Assembly: GCA_035518815.1 (NCBI GenBank)
Contig: DATIXG010000133.1
Location: 22,623-86,622 of the forward strand
Reading direction: 5' to 3'
Origin: AG25 sp035518815
GTDB taxonomy: Bacteria; Gemmatimonadota; Gemmatimonadetes; Gemmatimonadales; GWC2-71-9
DNA: 64,000 nucleotides
Shown: positions 8,685 to 19,856 of the stretch, piece after piece
How the letters are laid out: the number at the start of each line of letters is the position of its first letter
How positions within the stretch are numbered: the first letter of the stretch is position 1
Notes under the pieces: model-generated
What the model was told of the DNA's origin: nothing
Seen by the model: the letters and a program-made list of their open reading frames with translations, nothing else
Database searches by the model: none
Position numbers and translations under genes: made by a program

Positions 8685-9686
8685 CTGGCCGCAGGCGGCG
8701 CTGATATCCACGCCGCGGCTGCGCCGCAGCACTGCCTCCACGCCATGGGTCTTCAACCGGCGCTCGAAGTCGAGCATCCGCGCGCGCGAGCTGGGCGTGA
8801 GATCGGGAGCGCCGCCCGCATGCAGTGGCAGCAGGTTCACCAGGGCGGCAAGGGGGACTGCGAGCGCGGCCAGCTGATCGGCGTGCTCGAGACTGTCGTT
8901 CCGCCCGCCGATGAGCACGTACTCGAAGGTCACCCGGCGCCGAAACTGCGCCAGCGCGGCCAGCACCTCCGTGAGGCCGTACTTCTTTTCGATCGGCATC
9001 AGCTCGCGCCGCAGCGGCCCGCTGGGCGCGTGCAGCGAGACCGCGAGCCGGAACTGCTCGGGCCGCCGCGCGAGCTGGGCGAGCTGCGGCACGATCCCGA
9101 CCGTCGAAACCGTGATGTGGCGCGCCCCGATCGCGAACCCGTCGGGATGGTTGAGAATCGACAGGGCCGTATCCACCGCGCTCCAGTTGAGCAGCGGCTC
9201 ACCCATTCCCATAAACACGATGTTGGTGGGCTTCGCGGCGGGATCGCGCAGCACGAGCTCGCGCACCTGGTTCGCGATCTCGGCGGCGGTGAGATTGCGG
9301 CGAAAGCCCATGCGGCCCGTGGCGCAGAACACGCAGCCGAGCGCGCACCCCACCTGCGACGAGATGCACAGCGTGCGGCGCTTCCCTTCGGGAATCAACA
9401 CCGCTTCGATGGCTTCGCCGTCGGCGAGAGTCCACAGGAATTTCTCTGTGCCGTCGCTCGAGACCTGATGGGCGCCGAGCCCCATGCGCGGCAGGGGAAA
9501 GTCGGTCGCCAGATCGCGGCGCAGGTCCGCGGGCAGATCGGTGGCATCGGTCCAGTCAGCCACCGGGCGGGCCCAGAGGCGCGGCAGAATCTGGCGGACG
9601 CGGTAGGCGGGCGCGCCGCGCGCTTCGACCCACGCGCTGATTGCAGCGGCGGCATCCGGCGGCGCGAGCGAGAGCAGGTCGGTCAC
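8622..9686 (-). CDS. rlmN: Dual-specificity 23S rRNA/tRNA adenine C2 methyltransferase
   Basis: Radical SAM enzyme that methylates C2 of A2503 in 23S rRNA and A37 of some tRNAs. The start is placed at the GTG at 9686, which overlaps the stop of the upstream gene as GTGA; longer readings add 40 arginine-rich residues with no family support. The 354-residue product has the CxxxCxxC cluster at C114, C118 and C121 (QVGCALGCVFCATG), MGMGEPLLN for SAM binding, and a catalytic cysteine at C332 in AACGQL. The 3' end runs 63 bases into the convergent LytR_C gene. Confidence 0.95.
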   Translation of the reverse strand: MTDLLSLAPPDAAAAISAWVEARGAPAYRVRQILPRLWARPVADWTDATDLPADLRRDLATDFPLPRMGLGAHQVSSDGTEKFLWTLADGEAIEAVLIPEGKRRTLCISSQVGCALGCVFCATGRMGFRRNLTAAEIANQVRELVLRDPAAKPTNIVFMGMGEPLLNWSAVDTALSILNHPDGFAIGARHITVSTVGIVPQLAQLARRPEQFRLAVSLHAPSGPLRRELMPIEKKYGLTEVLAALAQFRRRVTFEYVLIGGRNDSLEHADQLAALAVPLAALVNLLPLHAGGAPDLTPSSRARMLDFERRLKTHGVEAVLRRSRGVDISAACGQLRVEVDARRVVGADENARVN

Positions 9687-10579
9687 TTGATGCCCGCTTC
9701 GAGCCCGACGCGATACGCCGAGCCGATGTCGTTCTGTCCGGTGTCGCGGGCGTAGCTCACGCGATAGCGCCCGATGCCGACCCGCACGCCGGCGCTGCCC
9801 CGCCACCCCACCACGCCGTAGGTGTCCTCGCGGACCACGCGCACGTCGAGCACGAACGACTCATCGAACGCAATCCCGAGCCCGAACTGGTGGTCCGGCG
9901 CGGATCCGTTCGCGACGGCTGCCCCGTAGCGGAGCAACACGGTCGTCTTCCCGCTCCCGGTCCACGACGTCCCGTGCCATACCGCCCACTCGATGCCGCC
10001 GTAGAAGTCGCCGACGTGCTCGTCGCTCGTGAGAGGAGACAGCAGATGACTCGCGAGCGAGAGCCAGAGCGGCCCTGGCAGTTGCTGGCGCAAGCCCACG
10101 TCGCATGTGGCGCGGTCCATTTGCGTCTCGTCGAGACGCACGTGCTCCCACCCCACGGTCGCTCCGAGCGTCGTAGCGCTCGTGGTCAGCGTCCAATTGA
10201 GGCCGAGCAACTGCGTGCCGTACGGGATGCCGCTACCCTCCGCATCTGGGTCGAGCGATGTGCGCACGAGGTCTCGAATCTGCATGCTGCCGTATAGGAG
10301 GCCGAGCACTCCGAGCGGGCGAACGCGGACGCGAGCCACCGCGAGCGCGCCTCCGGCTCCGACAGCACTGGGGGCCTGGACGACATCGAGGCTCAGGCTC
10401 GCACGGCCGTCGGGGGGCAGCTGTGCGGGGCTCCAAAACGTGCTGGCCCCACCGGTGGCCAGGGCCTCGGGTGTGGTCAGGGTGGTCGCGGCCACCCTCC
10501 AAAGCTCGGCTGCGGCGCTCGCCTGGGCGGCCGCCGCCCCCGGGACAAGCGTGGCGAGCAGGGCGGCAATGCGTTGCAT
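9683..10579 (-). CDS. Predicted secreted outer-membrane beta-barrel protein
   Basis: 298 residues starting with a Sec signal (hydrophobic run, cleavage near AAAAQA at about 20). The rest consists of alternating amphipathic strands rich in glycine and aromatic residues, and the last residues VGLEAGIK resemble a beta-barrel end. The early phrase LATGGASTFWSPAQLP recalls PorV/PorQ-like outer-membrane proteins of Bacteroidota and relatives, but I cannot assign a family firmly. Its stop overlaps the rlmN start. Transcription diverges from the EIIA gene. Confidence 0.6.
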   Translation of the reverse strand: MQRIAALLATLVPGAAAAQASAAAELWRVAATTLTTPEALATGGASTFWSPAQLPPDGRASLSLDVVQAPSAVGAGGALAVARVRVRPLGVLGLLYGSMQIRDLVRTSLDPDAEGSGIPYGTQLLGLNWTLTTSATTLGATVGWEHVRLDETQMDRATCDVGLRQQLPGPLWLSLASHLLSPLTSDEHVGDFYGGIEWAVWHGTSWTGSGKTTVLLRYGAAVANGSAPDHQFGLGIAFDESFVLDVRVVREDTYGVVGWRGSAGVRVGIGRYRVSYARDTGQNDIGSAYRVGLEAGIK

Positions 10580-10620
10580 GTCGAACGTTTACCGTGCCAA
10601 GTGGCGCTGTCAATTCAACT

Positions 10621-10630
10621 TAACTATCTT
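10621..10630 (+). promoter_or_regulatory. Candidate -10-like motif TAACTATCTT
   Basis: The decamer lies 26 bases upstream of the EIIA gene start in the 77-base divergent spacer. Near-identical decamers precede meaB (18769) and the bacilliredoxin gene (31489). No matching -35 is obvious at 16-18 bp, so this is a pattern-based guess at a promoter element. Confidence 0.3.
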
Positions 10631-10656
10631 CAACCGCCTACGACACTTGGGCCAGC

Positions 10657-11112
10657 GTGCGCCTGTCTGAGCTCTTGCCTCCCAGCCGCATCCAGATCCC
10701 CCTCCAGTCGCGCGACAAGCCGGGGGTGCTTCGGGAATTGGCGGCACTCATGGTTCCGGCCAAGGACGGACACCTCGAGGACCTGCTCGGGGCCATTCTG
10801 GAGCGGGAGCGCCAATTTCCTACGGGCATCGGGTACGGGGTCGCCGTTCCGCACGGCAAGACGCCAACGCTGGCCACCCTGCAAGCGGTGGCGGGGACGA
10901 CCAGGGATCCGGTGGCCTACGAGACCATCGACGGGGAGCCGGTGCGGATCTTCTTCATGTTGGCGGGCCCCGAGTCTCAGGCGGGGGCTCACGTGAAGGC
11001 CATCAGCCGGATCTCCCGTCTGGTGCGGCACGAGCCGGTGCGCGCGCGCCTGCTCGAAGCGCGCACGGCCGAAGAATTTCACCGCGTGGTGCGCGAAGCA
11101 GAGGGAGCGTAA
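10657..11112 (+). CDS. PTS EIIA type-2 (PtsN-like) domain protein
   Basis: 151 residues with GTG start. A single EIIA domain of the fructose/nitrogen-PTS class: the motif GYGVAVPHGKT carries the phospho-acceptor histidine at 66, and PVRIFFMLAGPESQAGAHVKAISRISRL matches the family core (quoted in shorter parts: PVRIFFMLAGPE, HVKAISRISRL). In many bacteria without sugar permeases such proteins are regulatory, receiving phosphate from HPr. No EI, HPr or permease gene is nearby. It stands 4 bases from aspS and likely shares its transcript. Confidence 0.85.
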   Translation: MRLSELLPPSRIQIPLQSRDKPGVLRELAALMVPAKDGHLEDLLGAILERERQFPTGIGYGVAVPHGKTPTLATLQAVAGTTRDPVAYETIDGEPVRIFFMLAGPESQAGAHVKAISRISRLVRHEPVRARLLEARTAEEFHRVVREAEGA

Positions 11113-11116
11113 CGGA

Positions 11117-12882
<1,766 letters not shown>

Positions 12883-12886
<4 letters not shown>

Positions 12887-13839
12887 GCAGCGAGATCGCC
12901 CGGCGTCTCTCCGCGGAGGGGATCGACCCGTTGACGCTCGCCGGGGTGAATGACGGCAACCTGGTCGAGCTCGCGAAGCGCACCGGCGTCCGGGTCTCGC
13001 TGCGCGGGGACGTGCTGTCGCTTACCGGCCCGGCCGACGCGGTCGAGCGGGCCACGCCCGTGGCGCAGGCGCTGATGGATCTCGCGCGGATGGGCGATCT
13101 GCTCGAGCCCGGGGACGTTGCGCGTCTGGTAGCGGACGCGGATCGCGGGACCCTGAGCGCCGCGGTCGACGGCGCGCACAACATCATCCTGCCGGGACTG
13201 CGCAGGGTCATCCAGCCCAAGACCGCGGGGCAACGCACGTACCTGGAATCCATTGCGCAAAGCGAAATCGTGGTAGGGATCGGGCCGGCCGGCACCGGCA
13301 AGACGTATCTCGCGGTCGCCGCGGCCGTCGACGCGCTGGCGCGCAAGCGGGTCCGGCGCATCGTCCTCGCGCGGCCCGCCGTGGAGGCAGGGGAAAGCCT
13401 GGGATTCCTGCCGGGCGACCTGCAGGAAAAGGTGGATCCCTACCTGCGGCCGCTGTACGACGCGCTCGAGGACATGATGCCGCGGGACCGCGTGCAGAAG
13501 GCCATCGAGACCCGCACCATCGAAATTGCGCCGCTCGCGTACATGCGCGGCCGGACGCTTGCCGACGCGTTCGTGATTCTCGATGAGGCCCAGAACGCGA
13601 CGGGCATGCAGATGAAGATGTTCCTCACCCGCCTCGGCGTGAACTCGCGCGCGGTGATCACGGGCGACAAGACGCAGATCGACCTGCAGAACCGGGAAGA
13701 CTCGGGGCTTCTGCAGATCGAGCGGATCCTGCCGGGCATCGAAGGGATCGGCTTCTGCTACCTGGACGAGAGCGACGTGGTGCGCCACCGGCTCGTGCGC
13801 GCGATCATCCGCGCGTACGCCGAGGATGCGCAGGGCTGA
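12883..13839 (+). CDS. phoH: PhoH-like ATPase
   Basis: 318 residues. A P-loop ATPase domain with Walker A GPAGTGKT at 134-141 and Walker B FVILDEAQN at about 230, plus the PhoH-specific QPKTAGQRTYLESI and ARPAVEAGESLGFLPGDLQEK (the latter in parts). The N-terminal third resembles the KH-like part of PhoH proteins. The phoH / 7TM-HD / ybeY order seen here is widely conserved and linked to RNA metabolism and ribosome maturation. GTG start overlaps aspS by 4. Confidence 0.93.
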
Positions 13840-16015
13840 CGTGATCACCCTGCCGTCGCGCGAGCGCGTGCGCTACCACGCCGAACGCTGGGCGTGGGTC
13901 TTGGGGCTTGCCGTGCTCGCCTTCGTGGCGTTCCCCTCGAGCGCGATCGACGTCGCGCCATTGCTCCAGGCGGGCAGAGTCTCCGATCGGGACGTGATCG
14001 CGCCGTTCACTTACTCCGTGAACAAGACCGACCAGGAGCTGGCGCGCGAGGCCGAGGAGCTGGCCAGCACGGTCAAGCCGGTCTATGAGTTCCGCCAGCG
14101 GGCACTCGACAGCGCGTCGTCCGCTGCGCGCGTGTTCTTCACAGCCATCGACGCGGCGTCGCGGGACGGGGCGCAGGCGGTCGCACGAGCCGCCCGCGAC
14201 TACGGCGTGACGCTGTCCGCCGAGGAGGCCGCCTACCTGACGAGCACCAAACGGCGGCGTCAACTCGACGCGGCGCTCGCCGATCTGTTCAGCCGCACGC
14301 TGGCCCCCGGCGTGACCGGGCCGGGCGTCCTCCAGGTCGAGCAGTCGCCGGAGCTGATCATCCGGCGCCGCTCATCCGAGACGTCCGTGCCGCGCGACCA
14401 GGTGACGTCCTACGCGCAGTACCTGAACCGCGCACGCGCCGTGCACCCGGACAAGGGCTCCGCGGTGGCGGATGGGGTGTTGCTGCGGCTCGCCGCTCGC
14501 TTCTTCCTGCCCACCCTCGTGCCCAACACAGTCGAGACCGAGCGGCGGCGCGACGAGCTGCGCCGCAGCGTGGACCAGACCAAGTACGTGGTGCGGGCGG
14601 GCGAGCGCATCGTCGGTGCGCACGAAGTCGTCACGAACGAAGCCCGCGAGCGTCTCGTGGCGCTACAGCAGGAGCTGTTGCGGCGCGGGGCGGCCACCAG
14701 CCGGTCGGCCCGGGGCGTGGTGGGGCCGCTGCTGCGGGACAGCATGGTGCTCTCCATCTTCTGGGTGCTGCTCCTGTTTTACCGCCGCGAGACGTACCGC
14801 GAGCAGCGGCAGGTGACGCTCCTGGCCTGCCTGTTTGCCGCGGCGATCCTAGGCGCGGCCGGCATCGCGCGATGGGTCCCCCAGAGCCCGATGCTCATCC
14901 CGCTGCCCTTTACGGCGATGATGTTGACCGTGCTCTTCAACGGGCGCGTGTCCCTGATCGGCGCGCTCGTGGTGTCGGTGCTGATCGGGCTCCAGCCGGT
15001 CTTCCACGACTCGCCCACGCTGTTCTTCTGCGTGGTCGGCGGTGTGACCGCCGCCCTCTCGGTCCGCGTCCTGCGGCGCCGCAGCCACCTGATGATGGTC
15101 GTGCTGCTCGTGGGCGCAGGTTACCTGCTGGGAGCCATCGCGATCGGACTCGCCAACGCATGGAGCGCCGCCGACATCCTCCAGCGCGCGCTCCTGGGCA
15201 CCGTGAACGGCCTCGTGTCGGCCGGTCTGACCCTCCTGCTCCTGCCGGTTGCGGAGGCGCTCACGCACATCACCACCGACCTCACGCTGCTCGAGCTGTC
15301 CGACCCGAGCCGGCCGTTGTTGCGGCGGTTGTCGCTCGAGGCGCCCGGGACGTACGCGCACAGCATCGCGATGGCGAACCTGGTAGAAGCGGCCTGCAAC
15401 CGCATCGGCGCGAACGGGCTGCTGGGGCGCGTCGGCTGCTACTACCACGATATCGGGAAGGTGAAGAATCCCGCGTACTTCGTGGAGAACCAGACGCGCG
15501 GCAACAACCCCCACGATCGCCTGGACCCGCGGCAATCGGCCGAAATCATCAAGGCCCACGTGACCGACGGGCTCGCGCTCGCCGATGAGGCCAGGCTCCC
15601 CGACGTGGTGCGGGCGTTCATTCCCGAGCATCACGGCACCATGGAGATCACATACTTCCTGGATCGCGCGAAGAAGAGCGGCGTGACTCCCATCCGCGCG
15701 TCGGATTTCATGTACCCGGGCCCGAAGCCGCAGTCGGTCGAAACCGCCGTCACGCTGCTCGCGGACTCGGTGGAAGCGGCGTTGCGTGTGCTCGAGGACC
15801 TGACGCCGAAGAAGATCGAAGACGCCATCGACCACATCGTCCGGACCAAGCTCAACCAGGGGCAGCTCGACGACGCGCCGATCACGCTGCAGCGCATTCA
15901 CGAGGTGAAAGCGGAGTTCGTCCGCAGCATCGCGGGGATGTACCACAACCGCATCGACTATCCGGAGTCCAGTGGCGGGATCTCGGCGACGTGGCAGTCC
16001 GCAGCCAAGAGCTGA
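13826..16015 (+). CDS. 7TM-HD family protein (PgpH-like, probable c-di-AMP phosphodiesterase)
   Basis: 729 residues. One N-terminal membrane segment, an extracytoplasmic domain of about 260 residues (7TMR-HDED type), seven membrane segments at roughly 305-480, then a cytoplasmic HD domain with APGTYAHSIAMANL, YYHDIGKVKNPAYF (HD pair near 540) and IPEHHGT. In Listeria PgpH, this architecture hydrolyses c-di-AMP. The ATG at 13826 overlaps phoH by 14 bases; an in-frame GTG at 13841 would remove the overlap. Located in the conserved phoH-HD-ybeY block. Confidence 0.9.
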   Translation: MRRADVITLPSRERVRYHAERWAWVLGLAVLAFVAFPSSAIDVAPLLQAGRVSDRDVIAPFTYSVNKTDQELAREAEELASTVKPVYEFRQRALDSASSAARVFFTAIDAASRDGAQAVARAARDYGVTLSAEEAAYLTSTKRRRQLDAALADLFSRTLAPGVTGPGVLQVEQSPELIIRRRSSETSVPRDQVTSYAQYLNRARAVHPDKGSAVADGVLLRLAARFFLPTLVPNTVETERRRDELRRSVDQTKYVVRAGERIVGAHEVVTNEARERLVALQQELLRRGAATSRSARGVVGPLLRDSMVLSIFWVLLLFYRRETYREQRQVTLLACLFAAAILGAAGIARWVPQSPMLIPLPFTAMMLTVLFNGRVSLIGALVVSVLIGLQPVFHDSPTLFFCVVGGVTAALSVRVLRRRSHLMMVVLLVGAGYLLGAIAIGLANAWSAADILQRALLGTVNGLVSAGLTLLLLPVAEALTHITTDLTLLELSDPSRPLLRRLSLEAPGTYAHSIAMANLVEAACNRIGANGLLGRVGCYYHDIGKVKNPAYFVENQTRGNNPHDRLDPRQSAEIIKAHVTDGLALADEARLPDVVRAFIPEHHGTMEITYFLDRAKKSGVTPIRASDFMYPGPKPQSVETAVTLLADSVEAALRVLEDLTPKKIEDAIDHIVRTKLNQGQLDDAPITLQRIHEVKAEFVRSIAGMYHNRIDYPESSGGISATWQSAAKS

Positions 16016-16403
16016 GCGGTTCCTTGCGCGCGCGGCGCGCCAGGTGCTCGCGTGGGAGCGCGCGCACGACACCCGCGTGGAGCTCACGCTGCTCGGCGCG
16101 GCCGCCATGCGTCGGCTCAACCGGCGCGCGACCGGCCGGCGCGGGTTGACCGACGTGATCGCCTTCACGCTGCCCCAGCCTGATGGATCCACGCTGGGCG
16201 ACGTGTACCTCTGTCCAGCCGCCACCGAACCGTGGGTGCAGGACGGCGTGGCGTCGCGTCGCGAGGAGCTCGTGCGGCTGGTCGTGCACGGGACGTTGCA
16301 CGTGCTCGGGTACGACCACCCGGCGGGCCCGGGTCGGGTGCGCTCGACCATGTGGCGCACACAGGAGCGGTACGTCCGTCGGCTCCTCGCCCGGAGCCCC
16401 TGA
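15972..16403 (+). CDS. ybeY: Endoribonuclease YbeY (16S rRNA maturation)
   Basis: 143 residues. The zinc-binding signature HGTLHVLGYDH (H106, H110, H116) and the upstream GLTDVIAF (usual form RPTDVLSF) identify it. YbeY is a single-strand-specific RNase in 16S rRNA 3'-end processing and ribosome quality control. Start is a GTG 44 bases inside the 7TM-HD gene; no better start exists, so the N terminus is uncertain by some residues. The stop overlaps the next gene as ATGA. Confidence 0.9.
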   Translation: MAGSRRRGSPQPRAERFLARAARQVLAWERAHDTRVELTLLGAAAMRRLNRRATGRRGLTDVIAFTLPQPDGSTLGDVYLCPAATEPWVQDGVASRREELVRLVVHGTLHVLGYDHPAGPGRVRSTMWRTQERYVRRLLARSP

Positions 16404-17578
16404 TGTTCCTCGACACCGCGGGCCTCGTGGGCGGGGCTCTGGTGGCCCTGGCCGCGGCACTGTGGGCGGGTCTCCTCGCCCTGGCGGAAGAAGGCGCCGT
16501 CGCCGAGGCACCGCACACCCTGGGCGACGCCCCACCCACCGCCGCCGGGGCGGTGGTGCCGCTGCACCGCGCGCTGCACGTCGCGCGCCTCGCGCTGCTC
16601 GTGCTCGGCGCCGTTGCCGCCGCGCACGCCCTGGGCTGGTGGCGGCGTCCCTGGCTCGAGGCCCTCACCGATCTCGCGCTCGCGGCCGGTCTGCTGTTCG
16701 TCCTCGGGGACGCGCTGCCCCGCAGCATCGCGCGTCTGGCCCCGGAGGTGGGAGCGGCCGCGCTCCCGCTCGCGCGGCGCACGCTCTCACCGTTTCGGCC
16801 CCTGCTCTGGCTGCTCGCCGGAGCGGACCGGGGACTCCACGCGCTCGTGCGCACACCGCGCCCGCTCGAGGCCGGCCTGGGGCCGGCGCAGCGGGACATG
16901 TTGCTCGGTGTCTTCACGCTGGCCGACGCGACCGTCGCGGAAGTGATGACGCCGCGCCTCGACATGGCGGCCATCGATGCGAGCGCCTCGCGCGAGGAGC
17001 TGCTCGCGGAATTTCGCCGGACGGAGCACTCGCGCCTGCCCGTGTACGACGGAACCCCGGACAACATCATCGGCATCGTCTACGCCAAGGACGCCGTCCC
17101 GCTCGCGCTCGGGTTGAGTGAGGTGCCGGGCCGGTGGCAGGACCTGATCAAGCCCGCGAGCTACGTACCCGAGAGCAAGACACTCGACAACCAGCTGCGC
17201 GACTTCCAGCGGGGGCCCGGGCACATCGCCATCGTCGTCGACGAGTTTGGCGGCACGTCCGGGCTGATCACCCTCGAGGACATCCTCGAGGAGATCGTCG
17301 GAGACATTCGCGATGAGCGCGACGATGAGGCGACCCCCGCCATCCGCCGCGATGGCGAGCGGTACTGGGTGGACGGACGCGTGACGCTCGACGATCTCTC
17401 GTCCGCGCTCGGCAGCAGGTTCGAGCACCCCGAGGTGTCGACGGTGGGCGGCTTGGTCTACTCGGCCCTGGGGCGCGTGCCGCGCGCGGGCGAGGAGCTG
17501 ACGCTCGACGGCTATCGGGTGGTCGTCGAGCGCGTGGACCGGCGCCGGGTCACGCGCGTGTACTTCGAGAAGCAATGA
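16403..17578 (+). CDS. CorC/HlyC-type CBS-domain transporter-associated protein (CNNM-like), first copy
   Basis: 391 residues from the ATG at 16403, which overlaps the ybeY stop; longer readings upstream lie inside ybeY. N-terminal DUF21-like membrane part (three or four hydrophobic segments to about 140), then a CBS pair (ATVAEVMTPRLDMAAID ... SRLPVYDGTPDNIIGIVYAKD, shown in parts) with FGGTSGLITLEDILEEIVGDI, and a C-terminal CorC_HlyC domain (ALGRVPRAGEELTLDGYRV). Family members are implicated in magnesium or divalent cation efflux. A paralogue follows immediately. Confidence 0.88.
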   Translation: MFLDTAGLVGGALVALAAALWAGLLALAEEGAVAEAPHTLGDAPPTAAGAVVPLHRALHVARLALLVLGAVAAAHALGWWRRPWLEALTDLALAAGLLFVLGDALPRSIARLAPEVGAAALPLARRTLSPFRPLLWLLAGADRGLHALVRTPRPLEAGLGPAQRDMLLGVFTLADATVAEVMTPRLDMAAIDASASREELLAEFRRTEHSRLPVYDGTPDNIIGIVYAKDAVPLALGLSEVPGRWQDLIKPASYVPESKTLDNQLRDFQRGPGHIAIVVDEFGGTSGLITLEDILEEIVGDIRDERDDEATPAIRRDGERYWVDGRVTLDDLSSALGSRFEHPEVSTVGGLVYSALGRVPRAGEELTLDGYRVVVERVDRRRVTRVYFEKQ

Positions 17579-18771
17579 TCGCCGCGCTGCTCGTGCTGAT
17601 CGCCGGACTCGGCGTCGCGGGCACCGCCGCCGCCGTGGGCGTCGCGACCGCCGCCATGAGCCAGGTGGACCTCACGCGCTGGGTCGCCTCCCGGCTCAAG
17701 GGGGTCGCCGGCGCTGCGGCCATCATCGAGAACCCCGGCCGCATGCTCGCGACCGCGAACGCCGTGACCACGCTCGGTATCGTCTTCGCGGCCGCCGCGG
17801 TCCCGGCACTGCTCGCGGAAACGACCCCGACGCTTCTCGGCGTGTTCACCGTGTCCGTCGGCGTGCCGTTGTTCATCGGCGCGGCGTACCTCGTCCCGCG
17901 GGTCGTCGGCAAACGCCGGGCCGAGGCGATCGTGGTGAGCGCGGTCCCCTGGCTCGAGCTCGTCGGCCGCGGCCTCGCGCCACTCGTGCCGCGACGCGAT
18001 CCGTCCCCCCGCACCACGCTGGCGGCGGTGCTGTCGGCCGCGGACACGGAAGCGCTCGCGGGCGCGGACGAGATGGCGGTGGTCTCGGCCGTCCTCGCGT
18101 TCGCCGACCGACCCGTTCGCGACCTCATGACGCCGCGGACCGCGATCGTCGCCCTTCCCGAAGACATGCCCGCCGGCGAGGCGGCGCACGTGTGCGCGCA
18201 GGCGGGGTTCAGCCGCTTCCCCACCTACCGGGGCTCGCTCGATGAAGTCACGGGCGTGGTGCATGCAATCGACCTGCTCGCTCTGCAACCGGAAGATCCG
18301 GTGCCGGTCCGGCCGGTTCTCACGGTGCCCGGCACGATGCGCGCCGCCGACTTGATGCTCGAGATGCAGCGAGGGCGCAGCCACCTCGCAACCGTGCTGG
18401 ATGAGTTCGGCGGGACGGCGGGGCTCGTGACCCTCGAGGACCTGCTGGGCGATCTCGTGGAAGAAATCTTTGGCGACCACGACGCATCCCCACCGCCCGC
18501 GTCGCGTGACGCACCCTTGCTCGAGGTCGAAGGCAACGTCCCCGCGGAGCGCCTCCACGAGGTATTTGGCGTCGCGATCCGCGGGCGGGACGTACAGACA
18601 GTGGGCGGCTTGCTCGTGCAGGCGCTCGGGCGTATTCCCCGTCCCGGGGAGCGGCTCCAACTGCGGGGCCTGGAATTCGATATCCTCGCGGCCACATCCA
18701 CCCGCGTCGAGCGGGTCCTGGTCCGGAAAGGGCCCGTGCGTGCCGTGTCGCTCGACCGGGTGCCGGAATAG
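17575..18771 (+). CDS. CorC/HlyC-type CBS-domain protein, second copy
   Basis: 398 residues, starting ATG with an ATGA overlap. Same layout as the preceding gene: DUF21-like membrane N terminus, CBS pair (RPVRDLMTPRTAIVALPED), DEFGGTAGLVTLEDLLGDLVEE and a CorC_HlyC end (ALGRIPRPGERLQLRGLEF). The two copies are clearly paralogous but diverged, which suggests either an ancient tandem duplication or a hetero-oligomeric pair. Probable inner-membrane cation transport function by family. Confidence 0.87.
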   Translation: MIAALLVLIAGLGVAGTAAAVGVATAAMSQVDLTRWVASRLKGVAGAAAIIENPGRMLATANAVTTLGIVFAAAAVPALLAETTPTLLGVFTVSVGVPLFIGAAYLVPRVVGKRRAEAIVVSAVPWLELVGRGLAPLVPRRDPSPRTTLAAVLSAADTEALAGADEMAVVSAVLAFADRPVRDLMTPRTAIVALPEDMPAGEAAHVCAQAGFSRFPTYRGSLDEVTGVVHAIDLLALQPEDPVPVRPVLTVPGTMRAADLMLEMQRGRSHLATVLDEFGGTAGLVTLEDLLGDLVEEIFGDHDASPPPASRDAPLLEVEGNVPAERLHEVFGVAIRGRDVQTVGGLLVQALGRIPRPGERLQLRGLEFDILAATSTRVERVLVRKGPVRAVSLDRVPE

Positions 18772-18778
18772 TTATCTT
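18769..18778 (+). promoter_or_regulatory. Candidate -10-like motif TAGTTATCTT
   Basis: Overlaps the stop of the second CorC gene and lies 22 bases upstream of meaB. It matches the decamers at 10621 and 31489 at eight or more of ten positions. It may mark the start of the mutase transcription unit. No clear -35 is seen. Confidence 0.3.
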
Positions 18779-18800
18779 CAAGCATGGGAGCGGATTAGCC

Positions 18801-19856
18801 GTGCCGACCGAAAGTCTGGTCGAGCGATTCGCCCGCCGCGATCCGGCGGCCCTCGCGCGCGCCATCAGCCTGGTCGAGAACCAGTCGGACGGCTTCGAGC
18901 GACTGCTCGCCCACGCCTATGCGAGTGTGGCGCGCGGCGCCGCGCGGCGCATCGGGATCACCGGGCCCCCGGGGGCGGGGAAGAGCACCCTCACCGAGCA
19001 GCTGATTCAGGCGTTCCGGGCGCAGGGGTTGCGGGTGGGCGTGGTCGCGGTGGACCCGACGAGCCCGTTTACCGGTGGAGCGCTGCTCGGCGACCGGATT
19101 CGCATGGAGGCCGCGAGCCTGGACACCGGGGTCTTCATCCGCTCGATGGCGACGCGCGGCACGCACGGCGGACTGGCTACCACCACCGAAGAAGTGGCGG
19201 ACCTGCTCGAGGCATTCGGGTTTGACCGGATCCTGATCGAGACGGTCGGCGTTGGCCAGACGGAGCTCGACATCGCGGGCACCGCTGACACCACGATGCT
19301 CGTTCTCGTTCCGGAATCGGGTGATGCGATCCAGACATTGAAAGCCGGCGTGATGGAGATCGCCGACGTCTACGTGATCAACAAGAGCGACCGTCCAGGG
19401 GCGGACAAGCTGCGGCAGGAGGTAGAAGTGATGCTCGGCATCCGGCGCGGGAATGCGTTCCGCCACGTCGGTCCCCATCACCACCCACCCACCCCCCGGC
19501 GGTCAGGCGGTCAGGCGGGCAAGGCCCCCGACGGGGTTGAATCATCTGCCTGGGAACCGCCCGTGCTCCCTACCGTGGCGGTGCGCGGGGAGGGCATCGT
19601 GGACCTGATTTCGGCCCTCGAGCGGCATGCTGAGCACCTGGCGGCGAGCGGCGGGCTGGCGCTGCGGCGCCGGGAGCGGGTGCGGCGGCGGCTGCGCGCG
19701 GTGACGGAGCGTGCCGTACGGCAGTGGATCTGGGACGCGACCCGCGCCGACGAGCTGCTCGCCGAGCGGGTGGATGACGTGGCGGAGGGACGCCGGAACC
19801 CCTACGACGTGGCGGCCGAGGTCGTCGAGCAGGTCAAGATCGGAGCGATGCGATGA
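18801..19856 (+). CDS. meaB: MeaB/ArgK-type G-protein chaperone of a B12-dependent acyl-CoA mutase
   Basis: 351 residues, GTG start. Walker A GPPGAGKST at 55-63, DPTSPFTGGALLGDRIRM, the switch ETVGVGQTELD, and NKSD for guanine recognition define the MeaB family, which loads and protects adenosylcobalamin on methylmalonyl-CoA and isobutyryl-CoA mutases. Residues from about 217 to 246 are an unusual histidine-, proline- and glycine-rich insert before WEPPVLPTVA, encoded by DNA resembling intergenic repeats found elsewhere in this window. Stop overlaps the mutase start as ATGA, so partner assignment is strong. Confidence 0.93.
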   Translation: MPTESLVERFARRDPAALARAISLVENQSDGFERLLAHAYASVARGAARRIGITGPPGAGKSTLTEQLIQAFRAQGLRVGVVAVDPTSPFTGGALLGDRIRMEAASLDTGVFIRSMATRGTHGGLATTTEEVADLLEAFGFDRILIETVGVGQTELDIAGTADTTMLVLVPESGDAIQTLKAGVMEIADVYVINKSDRPGADKLRQEVEVMLGIRRGNAFRHVGPHHHPPTPRRSGGQAGKAPDGVESSAWEPPVLPTVAVRGEGIVDLISALERHAEHLAASGGLALRRRERVRRRLRAVTERAVRQWIWDATRADELLAERVDDVAEGRRNPYDVAAEVVEQVKIGAMR

